In this document: piece after piece, positions 1-7,533 of the stretch
Layout of the letters: each line of letters starts with the position of its first letter
How positions within the stretch are numbered: the stretch's first letter is position 1
NCBI GenBank assembly: GCA_963991775.1
Contig: CAXDRM010000049.1
Location: 1-10,063, forward strand
Direction: 5' to 3'
Origin: CAXDRM01 sp963991775
Lineage (GTDB): Bacteria; Pseudomonadota; Alphaproteobacteria; Rickettsiales; JABIRX01
Length of the DNA: 10,063 nucleotides
Program-made: the position numbers and the translations under genes
Notes under the pieces: generated by a model
Told to the model about the DNA's origin: nothing
The model's database searches: none
The model's input: only the letters and a program-made list of their open reading frames with translations

Positions 1-41
1 AACATTTTATATGTTGATGATTTAATCCTGCACCGCGAGAA

Positions 42-1091
42 TTAGCTTTGCGTAAGTGTCATGGTTGGATATGCAATCTCGGCCTTATATCTTTCAATAA
101 TCTTACCAATATCCAAAAGCACCTCCTGTTTAACTGCATGAAATTTGATCCAATCAGTTTCTTTACAAAGGCAATAAACCATAATCTCCAAAGCGGAATC
201 AGCATATTTATTAAAATTAACGATCAAAGATTGTTTATGATCAATATGTTTAGATTCTTGCAAATATTTTTTAATATCCGCAACTAATTTAGACATTTGC
301 GCAAAATCTGCATAACGCACCCCGATATTTTCATAAATTCTGCGGTGTGACATGCGTGAAGGATTCTCAACTGTAATCGTTGAAAATACCGAATTTGGTA
401 CATAGATCGGACGTTTAGCAAAAGTCATAATTTTTGTCTGACGCCAACCTATATCCTCAACTATACCTTCAATCTCTTTATCAGGAGATCTAATCCAATC
501 ACCAATGTGAAAAGGTTTATCCAGATAAATCATTACTGCACCAAAAAAATTTGAGAGTAAATCCTTAGCAGCAAAACCAACAGCTATACCACTTACTCCA
601 CCAAAGGCTAGCACACCGCTAATATTAATACCTAAACTTTGCATTAAAATTAGCGTTGTAGTGATAATCACACTAACTTTGAGTAATTTTGTGATCGCAT
701 TAATAGTATTAAGACGCTCTTTATCAAGCTTATTACGCCTCACATAAATTTGCTCCGCTTTACCAATGAATCTTAAAACAAATAAACCTAGTGAAAAAAC
801 TATTAAAACATTTCTGATTATAATAATTTCTTGCTTCAAATCATAAGTTAAGGTGTCATTTATTAAGAGAGCCACATAGCTAAAACCCAAAGTTAAAACA
901 ACAATATTAATTGGACGTTTTAAACCATGCATTAGTGCATCATCCCAAATAGTTTTACTGCGCCGCGCTTTCAAAACATATCTGCGCATAATTTTATTGC
1001 CGTAAAAACGCAGCAATAAAGTAGCAAAAATTAGTAGAAAAACTTGCACTTCGAAATTATAGCTGGTTAAAAACTGAACTATTTTATCCAT
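42..1091 (-). CDS. MscS-family small-conductance mechanosensitive channel
   Basis: This inner-membrane channel opens under membrane tension and releases solutes during hypo-osmotic shock. The 349-residue protein has hydrophobic segments at about residues 13-31, 60-77, 88-108 and 134-153. They are followed by the pore-lining helix at about 156-190, with the Gly/Ala-rich pattern GGVSGIAVGFAAKD and N181 typical of MscS. The cytoplasmic beta domain begins at DKPFHIGDWI (191-200), continues with VEDIGWRQTKI (211-221) and VPNSVF (231-236), and ends with an AEIAYPT motif near 337-343. With about five membrane segments it is longer than three-segment E. coli MscS (286 residues) and nearer YnaI-type relatives. 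It is the last gene of the glmU-ispH-cyclophilin run, 6 bases after the cyclophilin stop, so it is probably co-transcribed. The ATG is preceded only by a weak ribosome site. The family is certain; the subtype and conductance are not. Confidence 0.95.
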   Translation of the reverse strand: MDKIVQFLTSYNFEVQVFLLIFATLLLRFYGNKIMRRYVLKARRSKTIWDDALMHGLKRPINIVVLTLGFSYVALLINDTLTYDLKQEIIIIRNVLIVFSLGLFVLRFIGKAEQIYVRRNKLDKERLNTINAITKLLKVSVIITTTLILMQSLGINISGVLAFGGVSGIAVGFAAKDLLSNFFGAVMIYLDKPFHIGDWIRSPDKEIEGIVEDIGWRQTKIMTFAKRPIYVPNSVFSTITVENPSRMSHRRIYENIGVRYADFAQMSKLVADIKKYLQESKHIDHKQSLIVNFNKYADSALEIMVYCLCKETDWIKFHAVKQEVLLDIGKIIERYKAEIAYPTMTLTQS

Positions 1092-1097
1092 AAAATC

Positions 1098-1634
1098 TTA
1101 CTTTACGTCTGCTGCAACTTTTAAAGAAATAATCTGATCAGGATCACTAACCGCACCATTAGAAAATGAGCTACCTTTTTTAATCAGATCAATATATTCC
1201 ATACCTTTGGTCACTTGTCCCCATACTGTATATTGGCCATTTAAATGAGGAGCATCCTGAAATACAATAAAAAATTGACTATCTGCCGAATTAGGATCTT
1301 GAGCTCGCGCCATAGAAACCGTACCACGCTGATGCGGTACATTTGAAAATTCTTGGTCAATATTTTTACCACTACCACCTGTACCATTACCTTTAGGATC
1401 TCCAGTTTGAGCCATAAAACCATCAATCACACGATGAAATTTTAAGCCATCATAAAAACCCTCTCTAGTTAATTCTTTGATACGCGCTACATGATTAGGT
1501 GCAACTTCCGGGTAAAGTTCAATTTCAACCGTGCCATCTTTTAATTCAAGATATAAGAGATTTTCTAAATCAGTATTTGCCATAGCGTTATTTATCCAAA
1601 AAAAAGTTAATAAAAATTTTAATATATTGCGCAT
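1098..1634 (-). CDS. Periplasmic cyclophilin-type peptidyl-prolyl isomerase
   Basis: This enzyme catalyses cis/trans isomerisation of proline peptide bonds, most likely in the periplasm as a folding helper. The 178-residue protein starts with a hydrophobic signal peptide (about 1-19, ending AMA before NTDLEN). The cyclophilin fold follows: FHRVI (66-70, with the catalytic Arg68), FMAQTGDP (73-80, with Gln76), the GTGGSG loop (84-89), QFFI (120-123) and LNGQYTVWGQV (131-141). The position of the cyclosporin-contacting Trp of human CypA is His130 here, so weak cyclosporin binding would be expected (inference). The size is normal for a single-domain bacterial cyclophilin. The gene starts one base after the ispH stop and is followed 6 bases later by mscS, so it is likely translated as part of the same transcript. 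PpiA and PpiB are both possible names, so no symbol is given. Confidence 0.95.
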   Translation of the reverse strand: MRNILKFLLTFFWINNAMANTDLENLLYLELKDGTVEIELYPEVAPNHVARIKELTREGFYDGLKFHRVIDGFMAQTGDPKGNGTGGSGKNIDQEFSNVPHQRGTVSMARAQDPNSADSQFFIVFQDAPHLNGQYTVWGQVTKGMEYIDLIKKGSSFSNGAVSDPDQIISLKVAADVK

Positions 1635-1635
1635 T

Positions 1636-2583
1636 TTATGACCTCAATTCGCGTGGTAAGTTGAACATAATATTCTCTTTTTTACCAGATTTTTCAACCA
1701 AACTAATTTTAAAATTATCACGCAAAAAATCTAGCACCTCTTCTACTAAAATTTCAGGCGCTGAAGCACCAGCTGTAACACCCACTTTAGCAACATTACT
1801 AAACCAAGCTAAATCAATATCTTGATAGCTAGAAATTAAATAGCTGGGCTTATCATACATATGACCAATATCACGCAAACGGTTAGAATTTGAACTATTT
1901 GTTGCTCCAATAGTCAAGAGCAAATCAACCTCTTCAACTATTTGCTTTACTGCATCCTGACGATTTTGCGTAGCATAACAAATATCATCACTATTTGGAC
2001 CGCTAATATTAGGAAATCTTGCTCTAAGAGCTGCTATAATATCTTTAGTATCATCCACACTTAAAGTAGTTTGCGAGACATAACCTAAATTATCTGGATC
2101 TTTTACCTCCAAGGTGGCGACATCCTCTAGATTCTGTACTAACCTAACTTTACTTGCACTGCGCCCACTAGTGCCTTCTACCTCTGGATGCCCCTCATGC
2201 CCAATTAAGATAATTTCTTTTGCCTCATCATCTAATTTAACCACTTGATTATGAACTTTTTTAACCAAGGGACAGGTAGCATCAAAAATTTTAAGATTTT
2301 TATTTTGTGAAGCATCTTCTACAGCCTGTGAAACACCATGTGCACTATAGATTGTTAAAGCATCATCAGGAATTTCTGCAACATCTTCAACAAAGATTGC
2401 ACCTTTAGCACGTAAATCATCAACTACATATTTATTATGCACTATCTCATGTTTGATATAGATAGGTGCACCATATTTTTCTAAAGATTTCTCAACAATA
2501 GCAATAGCTCTTTCCACTCCTGCACAAAAACCACGAGGATTAGCAATAAAAACCGTTAATGGTCTATTTTTTTCTTTTATCAT
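1636..2583 (-). CDS. ispH: 4-hydroxy-3-methylbut-2-enyl diphosphate reductase (IspH/LytB)
   Basis: IspH is the [4Fe-4S] enzyme of the last MEP-pathway step. It reduces HMBPP to IPP and DMAPP, the precursors of undecaprenyl phosphate and quinones. The three cluster cysteines are at C20 (NPRGFCAGVERA), C104 (DATCPLV) and C202 (ICYATQNRQ). Substrate residues are also present: His50 in HEIVHN, His132 and Glu134 in GHPEVEGT, the SSNSNRL stretch near 230, and GASAPE (272-277). I chose the ATG at 2583, giving 315 residues, the usual family length. The frame stays open upstream to an ATG at 2670, but those 29 residues fall inside glmU and look nothing like IspH. No start codon exists between the glmU stop and the conserved TVFIANPRG, so a 20-base overlap with glmU is unavoidable and implies translational coupling. 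Its presence indicates that the cell makes its own isoprenoids. Confidence 0.97.
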   Translation of the reverse strand: MIKEKNRPLTVFIANPRGFCAGVERAIAIVEKSLEKYGAPIYIKHEIVHNKYVVDDLRAKGAIFVEDVAEIPDDALTIYSAHGVSQAVEDASQNKNLKIFDATCPLVKKVHNQVVKLDDEAKEIILIGHEGHPEVEGTSGRSASKVRLVQNLEDVATLEVKDPDNLGYVSQTTLSVDDTKDIIAALRARFPNISGPNSDDICYATQNRQDAVKQIVEEVDLLLTIGATNSSNSNRLRDIGHMYDKPSYLISSYQDIDLAWFSNVAKVGVTAGASAPEILVEEVLDFLRDNFKISLVEKSGKKENIMFNLPRELRS

Positions 2584-3901
2584 GAAATTTTTTGGCACCA
2601 CCAGCAATATTTTCTTGAGTTGCGCGCGCAATTGTAACAGATTCTTCAGGAATGTCATTAGTAACCACACTACCTGCAGCTATCACCGAATTTTTACCAA
2701 CATTAATTGGTGCGACTAAAGCAGTATTAGAACCTACAAAAACCTGATCTGCTATTTTAGTTTGATATTTTTGATAACCATCATAATTACAAGTTATAGT
2801 GCCCGCGCCAATATTTACCTGCTCACCTAATTGACTATCACCTATATAGCTTAAATGATTAACCTTACTTCCCTTGCCGATTTGTGATTTTTTAATTTCA
2901 ACAAAATTACCAATCTTAGCATCTGCTTCTAATTCAGTACCTGGACGCAAACGCGCATAAGGCCCGACCACTACATTATCAGCGATTTTAACTTGCTCTA
3001 AATGGGAAAAAGCTCGAATCAAAACATTATCTGCAACTACACAATTTCTACCAATGACACAAAAAGGCTCAATAGTGACATCCTTACCAAATTTACAATC
3101 TGGATAGATATAAGTATTTTGCGGATCAATAATTGTTACCCCCTCTGCTAAGGCTTTATTTAGTTGCTTGGCGAAAAAATATTTATTTGCAGCTGCTAAT
3201 TCTGTTTTATTATTCACACCTTGTAATTCAGCAGCATCCGAAATAATGAAACCAGCTTTATCACCAGAGTCACGCGCTATAGCTACTAAATCAGTAAGAT
3301 AATATTCTGCTTTAGCATTATTATTATCTAGCTTGGCCAGATATTTATCTGCATTATCAAGATCAAGCGCCATAATACCAGAATTACACAAGGTGATTTC
3401 ACGCTGCTGCTCACTAGCATCCTTATATTCAACTATACTCATCAGCTGGTCATTTTCTGTAACGAGACGACCATATTGATTAGGCTCATTACAAGTAAAA
3501 CCAACTACTGCAACTTTTTTACCTGAATCAATTTCTGCAATTAATTTTTCGATAGTCTCACTAGTGATGAAAGGTGTATCACCATAAAGTATAAGCGCAA
3601 TACCTGAAATTTGCTTTTCAGCCTCTAAAGCAATTTGCACCGCATGACCAGTACCTAATCTTTCTTGCTGAGTTACAAATTTTATATTTTCTTTAGCAAA
3701 TAATTCGGCAAGTTGTTTTTGACTATCTGCTGCTGTCACAATGATATTTTCTTGATAAACAAAATTATGCAAAGTCTGCTGTAAGATCTTGATCATTGGT
3801 AGGCCAGCAATTGGTTGCATCACCTTAGGTAAATTAGAATTCATTCTAGTACCCTTACCTGCTGCTAAAGTAATAAAATTAATATTGCGTGAATTAGCCA
3901 T
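2564..3901 (-). CDS. glmU: Bifunctional GlmU: GlcN-1-P acetyltransferase / GlcNAc-1-P uridyltransferase
   Basis: GlmU makes UDP-GlcNAc, the precursor of peptidoglycan and lipid A, in two cytoplasmic steps. The N-terminal pyrophosphorylase domain (about 1-235) carries LAAGKGTRM (12-20), LPKVMQPIAG (24-33), QQERLGTGHAV (78-88), YGDTP (106-110), EYKDAS (158-163) and NSGIMA (173-178). The C-terminal left-handed beta-helix (about 255-430) shows hexapeptide repeats and the acetyltransferase residues R319, K337, H349, Y352, N363 and K378, which align with E. coli R333, K351, H363, Y366, N377 and K392. Both active sites therefore look intact, and 445 residues is near the family norm (about 450-456). 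It is the first gene of the four-gene run and is divergent from the RmuC-like gene across about 93 bases. An AAGGG lies 15 bases before the ATG, farther than usual for a ribosome site. Confidence 0.98.
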   Translation of the reverse strand: MANSRNINFITLAAGKGTRMNSNLPKVMQPIAGLPMIKILQQTLHNFVYQENIIVTAADSQKQLAELFAKENIKFVTQQERLGTGHAVQIALEAEKQISGIALILYGDTPFITSETIEKLIAEIDSGKKVAVVGFTCNEPNQYGRLVTENDQLMSIVEYKDASEQQREITLCNSGIMALDLDNADKYLAKLDNNNAKAEYYLTDLVAIARDSGDKAGFIISDAAELQGVNNKTELAAANKYFFAKQLNKALAEGVTIIDPQNTYIYPDCKFGKDVTIEPFCVIGRNCVVADNVLIRAFSHLEQVKIADNVVVGPYARLRPGTELEADAKIGNFVEIKKSQIGKGSKVNHLSYIGDSQLGEQVNIGAGTITCNYDGYQKYQTKIADQVFVGSNTALVAPINVGKNSVIAAGSVVTNDIPEESVTIARATQENIAGGAKKFHDKRKK

Positions 3902-3977
3902 AAACTGAAATTTTTACCCTTAAAAAATCATTGCAAAAAAACTTATTTCTTCCAAAAATGAGTTCATAATATTTACA
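3902..3977. promoter_or_regulatory. Divergent promoter region between glmU and the RmuC-like gene
   Basis: This short A/T-rich spacer must contain the start signals for both the glmU run (minus) and the RmuC-like/Nramp-like pair (plus). On the plus strand CATAAT (3965-3970) is a possible -10 box, and on the minus strand TATTAT (3971-3966) covers the same bases. Neither has a convincing -35 box at 16-18 bases: TTGCAA at 3931-3936 is 28 bases from CATAAT. If both -10 boxes are used, the two promoters overlap and would compete. Exact sites are uncertain. Confidence 0.35.
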
Positions 3978-3985
3978 AAGTGAGG
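3978..3985 (+). promoter_or_regulatory. Ribosome binding site that sets the RmuC-like start
   Basis: AAGTGAGG ends 9 bases before the ATG at 3995, a good Shine-Dalgarno position. The in-frame GTG at 3980 lies inside this motif, so it is more likely part of the ribosome site than the start codon. This supports the 753-residue protein over a 758-residue version. Confidence 0.65.
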
Positions 3986-3994
3986 TTATACAAA

Positions 3995-6256
3995 ATGGAG
4001 ATTCTTTTAGCAATCATTTCTCTTATTGGTGCAATAGCAGCTGGTATATTTGCTGCCGCCCTCAAAAAATATCAAAAAGCTCATTACGAATTACAAGTAA
4101 AATCACGCAAAGAATTAGATGATGTCAATCAAGCGTTAAATGAAAAAGAGCAATTAATTGCTCAACATCAGCAACAGCTGCATGATTTTGAAAGACAAAT
4201 CCAAGAATTTGATATGCAGAAAGAGCAAATCTATCAAGAAGGCTTTAAAGCAGGTGAACAACAAAATATCCAGCCTAATGCCGCTACAGAGCAAGATTCT
4301 GAAATTAATAATCTAGAAACTGCGCTGCAAAGTAATGAAGATGAAAACTCTAATTTGCAAATGCAAATTACCCTACTTTATAATGAGTTGGATAATAGCT
4401 CTAAAAAAATCGACCAGCTGAGCCAAGATCTAATTAACAAAGAACAGGAATTAAACAAGCTTAAAACAGAATATGCTAGCAAAGGCCAAGAAGATTCTGG
4501 ACAAGCTGCACAAATTGCTGAACTTAGCGCTAAGTTAGCTGAAGCTCAAGAAGCCGCACAAAATATTCCAGCTCCTATAGCACCTCCTGCTATTGATAAT
4601 AGTAAAATGCTTGAAGATATTGTTGAATTTCAAGATGAATTTTTTGGCATTATTGAGCAGCCACTTGATATGAGCAAAATTCAATATCAAGAAGATGGCA
4701 AGCCTCAAACTTTAATTACTCTACAAAATATTGTGAATACGGTTGAGCTCGCAGAAAACAAAAATTTCTTAATTTATTTTAGTGATGAAGCTCAACAAGA
4801 AGTTAGCTATGTAATTTTCTTTGCTGCCAATGATCGCGCTTTTTTAATTGATGGGCAATTTTCTGAATTTTTAATTAAGAACCAAGATTTACTGGCTAAC
4901 CCCTCTTCTGAGTTAAAATTTGAAATCGAAAATCTAATGCGTGAACGTATTGATTTTTTAACGAATAATGAGCTTAAAGCGCAAATAATCACCGCTTTAG
5001 AAGCTATTGAAGAAGTTCCTGCTGTTACTGAAATTACCCCTTATTTTTATGTACCTTCAGAACAGCTTTTAGCTAATTTAAACGATCTTACCCCTGAGAT
5101 CTTTAATTATTGCACAAGTAAAACTAGTGAAATCCTTACACCAGCCTCTTTATCTAATTTAGTTAATTGGTGTAAACATAAAGTATTTGTTGAAGACCAG
5201 ATAATTAAATTACAAATTCTTTCTGAAGATGTTGATGATATGTTGGGTGAAGATAACGAGTCTGAAACTGAAGCAACTGATGATGATATCCCAACTACAA
5301 CAGATACAACTGAAATTGATTCTGAGTCTAAATTTGAAGCAGATAGTGAGCCTGACACTGAAACTGAAGAAATACATAATGATTTTGCAGCAGGTTTAGA
5401 TTCTTTTGTTACTGAAGAAGCTCCCGAGACAAATCTTAATGAACCTCTTGCTGCAGAGACTTCTACAAGTTCAGCTATAGTAGATATTGAAACAGAATCT
5501 GCTTCTGAAACCGCAGAACCAATTGCAACTAATTCAACCACGCTGGATTTACCAGAGGATATTGCTGCCCAAGTTTCTGAATTAGATAATAATCCTCTCT
5601 TTAAATATGATGATGAAAATACACAAAACTCTGACAAATTAAATATTGGCGCATTTTTATCTGGCGATGTTACTGCACAAGAATTAGCACCAAATATACC
5701 AGCAGAAACTAGTCAAACCTCTCCTACTGAAGCTCCTTTTGACCCAGCTATTGCAACTCCTGCAAGCCCTGAGCTAGATACAAATCTAGTTGCTGCAGCA
5801 CAACCAACTGAAGAAATACCAGCTACTCCTATTGAACCAGCAGAATCTTTTACTGAAGAAATAGCTACTATATCAGAAAACCCAACTGAGCCTCAAATAA
5901 CCAGCACAGAGCCAGCTTCTATAACTGAAAATTCTAATGAGCAAGAAATACTAGCTGCAACTGAAACAGATCCTGTTATTGCACCAGATGCACCAGATAC
6001 ACCTGCTGAACATAATGAGCCTGTAGATAATGTAGAGGATAACACTACTCAAGACACGGCAAGTGACGCTGATTATAGCGTAACTGCTGATGCTGATGCA
6101 GATAATGATTCTGATCCTGCAACTATTGCAGCCACAGAAGCTGTAGAAGATAATAATAACACAGCTGAGGATAAAAAAAATAAGGATTCTTCAGACAATA
6201 AATTATCTAGCATTGACCCTGATGATTTTGATTTAGAAGATTTTATCGATAGTTAA
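3995..6256 (+). CDS. Membrane-anchored coiled-coil protein with degenerate RmuC-like domain and long acidic tail
   Basis: The 753-residue protein has four parts. Residues 3-23 are one hydrophobic segment followed by KKYQK, a membrane anchor that leaves the rest in the cytoplasm. Residues about 30-185 are Gln/Glu-rich coiled coil. After a Pro-rich linker (IPAPIAPPA), residues about 203-415 resemble the RmuC domain. The best match is FYVPSEQLLANL (351-362) followed by SEILTPASLSNLVNW (378-392), which parallels the family pattern F-PSEA-xxxxL...ivsPttLxxlLn. RmuC proteins share this anchor, coiled-coil and PD-(D/E)xK-like architecture and limit DNA rearrangements. Here the expected D-x-K-F strand reads LIDGQF (284-289), so the lysine is replaced by Gln, and the preceding Asp position appears to be Ser. 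Residues about 416-753 are a Glu/Asp/Thr/Ala tail with no Arg, Cys or Trp, ending DPDDFDLEDFIDS. The Nramp-like gene follows after 11 bases. The RmuC assignment is from motif reading only; a purely structural coiled-coil protein is the alternative. Confidence 0.55.
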   Translation: MEILLAIISLIGAIAAGIFAAALKKYQKAHYELQVKSRKELDDVNQALNEKEQLIAQHQQQLHDFERQIQEFDMQKEQIYQEGFKAGEQQNIQPNAATEQDSEINNLETALQSNEDENSNLQMQITLLYNELDNSSKKIDQLSQDLINKEQELNKLKTEYASKGQEDSGQAAQIAELSAKLAEAQEAAQNIPAPIAPPAIDNSKMLEDIVEFQDEFFGIIEQPLDMSKIQYQEDGKPQTLITLQNIVNTVELAENKNFLIYFSDEAQQEVSYVIFFAANDRAFLIDGQFSEFLIKNQDLLANPSSELKFEIENLMRERIDFLTNNELKAQIITALEAIEEVPAVTEITPYFYVPSEQLLANLNDLTPEIFNYCTSKTSEILTPASLSNLVNWCKHKVFVEDQIIKLQILSEDVDDMLGEDNESETEATDDDIPTTTDTTEIDSESKFEADSEPDTETEEIHNDFAAGLDSFVTEEAPETNLNEPLAAETSTSSAIVDIETESASETAEPIATNSTTLDLPEDIAAQVSELDNNPLFKYDDENTQNSDKLNIGAFLSGDVTAQELAPNIPAETSQTSPTEAPFDPAIATPASPELDTNLVAAAQPTEEIPATPIEPAESFTEEIATISENPTEPQITSTEPASITENSNEQEILAATETDPVIAPDAPDTPAEHNEPVDNVEDNTTQDTASDADYSVTADADADNDSDPATIAATEAVEDNNNTAEDKKNKDSSDNKLSSIDPDDFDLEDFIDS

Positions 6257-6267
6257 GCAAAATCAAG

Positions 6268-7533
6268 ATGAATATTAAAAAACTTGCCGAGCTATTCCAT
6301 GCTCTAGGTCCCGGTATTTTGTTAGCTGCAACTGCTATAGGTGTTTCTCATTTGGTGCAAGCTGTACAAGCTGGTGCCAAATATGGCTATCTTTTTATTT
6401 TAGCTATCATAGTTGCCCATTTTATTAAATTTCCATTTTTTGAGGCAGCACCTCGTTATAGCTCAGTTACTAAACGAAGTTTGCTGCATGGTTATTATTT
6501 ACTTAATCCAATTTATTTAGTGATTTATTTACTAATAACTATCTTCTCAATGTTTGCTCTTTTAGCAGCGGTGACTGTAGTAGCAGCTGGTATTTTTGCT
6601 AATTTGCTGCCTTTTAGTTTGGATATCAAATTATGGTCAACTATTGTGCTACTCTGCTGCTTTACTATTTTAATTACTGGTAAATATGATTTTTTAGATA
6701 ATGCAGTGAAATATATAATTTTTGCTTTAGCTTTAATTTCTCTAATTGCTTTAATCTTAGCTTTTTTTAATCATCCAGTAAAATTACCTGATTACCAAAA
6801 TCCTTTTAATTTATTTGAACGACCACATATTTTATTTTTGATTGCATTTTTAGGTTGGATGCCCTGCCCACTTGATTGCTCAGTTTGGAATTCTATTTGG
6901 ATTGTTGAGAAAAACCAACATCATAAGCAAGATGTTAGCTATAAAAAATCTTTGCTTGATTTTCGTGTTGGATTTTTTACCACAGCTTTTTTGGCCATAG
7001 TGTTTTTAATGTTAGGTAATTTAATGTTTTACGGAACTAACACTGAATTACCAGTTAAGAGTATTGATTTTGTTGCAAAATTTCTTTCAGTCTATGTTAG
7101 CAATTTAGGTGATTGGTCTTTTTATTTAATTGCTGGTGCAGCTTTTATTGCGATGTTTTCTACAGTGATTACTTGTCTTGATGCATATCCGCGAGTACTG
7201 ACAAAAGGTATAAAATTATTATTTTATCAACCACAAAAAAAGATTCTTAATGAGGATAAAACCTATAGTATCATTTTAACTCTAACCCTATTTGGCACGA
7301 TTGCGACCATCTATTTTTTAATCACTAATATGAAACAGTTAGTTTTGGTAGCTACTACTATTTCATTTTTAGTAACACCGGTAATTGCTTGGTTTAATTT
7401 AAAATTGTTAGTTTCTGATAATTATCCTAAAAAATATCACCCCAAAGCCAGCTATCTAAAATTTTGCTATAGTCTGATCATTATTTTGATCTTATTTTGT
7501 TTGTGGTTTTTATATAATACCTTACTTCAATAA
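6268..7533 (+). CDS. Nramp-fold transporter, variant lacking the DPGN metal motif
   Basis: This is a very hydrophobic 421-residue inner-membrane protein with about eleven predicted spans, the size and pattern of Nramp (SLC11-like) divalent-metal carriers. The opening GPGILLAATAI (14-24) aligns with TM1 of Nramp. The metal-binding DPGN that should follow is GVSH (25-28), and the TM6 MPH motif appears as MPC within GWMPCPLDCSVW (196-207). Other family-like stretches are KFPFFEAAPRY (54-64) and FSTVITCLDAYPRV (297-310). I recall a bacterial Nramp-related subgroup with GVSHLVQ in this position, but its substrate is unknown to me. Transport of Mn2+ or Fe2+ by the classical mechanism should not be assumed; Mg2+ or another substrate is possible. 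The gene lies 11 bases after the RmuC-like gene and is probably co-transcribed. Its 3' end overlaps the 3' end of rsmA on the other strand by 12 bases. Confidence 0.82.
   Translation: MNIKKLAELFHALGPGILLAATAIGVSHLVQAVQAGAKYGYLFILAIIVAHFIKFPFFEAAPRYSSVTKRSLLHGYYLLNPIYLVIYLLITIFSMFALLAAVTVVAAGIFANLLPFSLDIKLWSTIVLLCCFTILITGKYDFLDNAVKYIIFALALISLIALILAFFNHPVKLPDYQNPFNLFERPHILFLIAFLGWMPCPLDCSVWNSIWIVEKNQHHKQDVSYKKSLLDFRVGFFTTAFLAIVFLMLGNLMFYGTNTELPVKSIDFVAKFLSVYVSNLGDWSFYLIAGAAFIAMFSTVITCLDAYPRVLTKGIKLLFYQPQKKILNEDKTYSIILTLTLFGTIATIYFLITNMKQLVLVATTISFLVTPVIAWFNLKLLVSDNYPKKYHPKASYLKFCYSLIIILILFCLWFLYNTLLQ

Noticed and set aside
2584..2670. Extended N-terminus for IspH from an ATG at 2670
   Set aside because: It would add 29 residues unlike any IspH and deepen the overlap with glmU to over 100 bases; the ATG at 2583 gives the normal length.
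3980..3994. GTG start at 3980 for the RmuC-like gene
   Set aside because: The GTG is part of the AAGTGAGG ribosome site that suits the ATG at 3995.
4601..5239. Active RmuC nuclease
   Set aside because: The lysine of the D-x-K strand is Gln in LIDGQF, so catalytic activity cannot be supported from the sequence.
5107..5637. 176-codon open frame on the minus strand inside the RmuC-like gene
   Set aside because: It is a Ser/Val-rich mirror of the acidic low-complexity tail on the plus strand, with no ribosome site or independent family signal.
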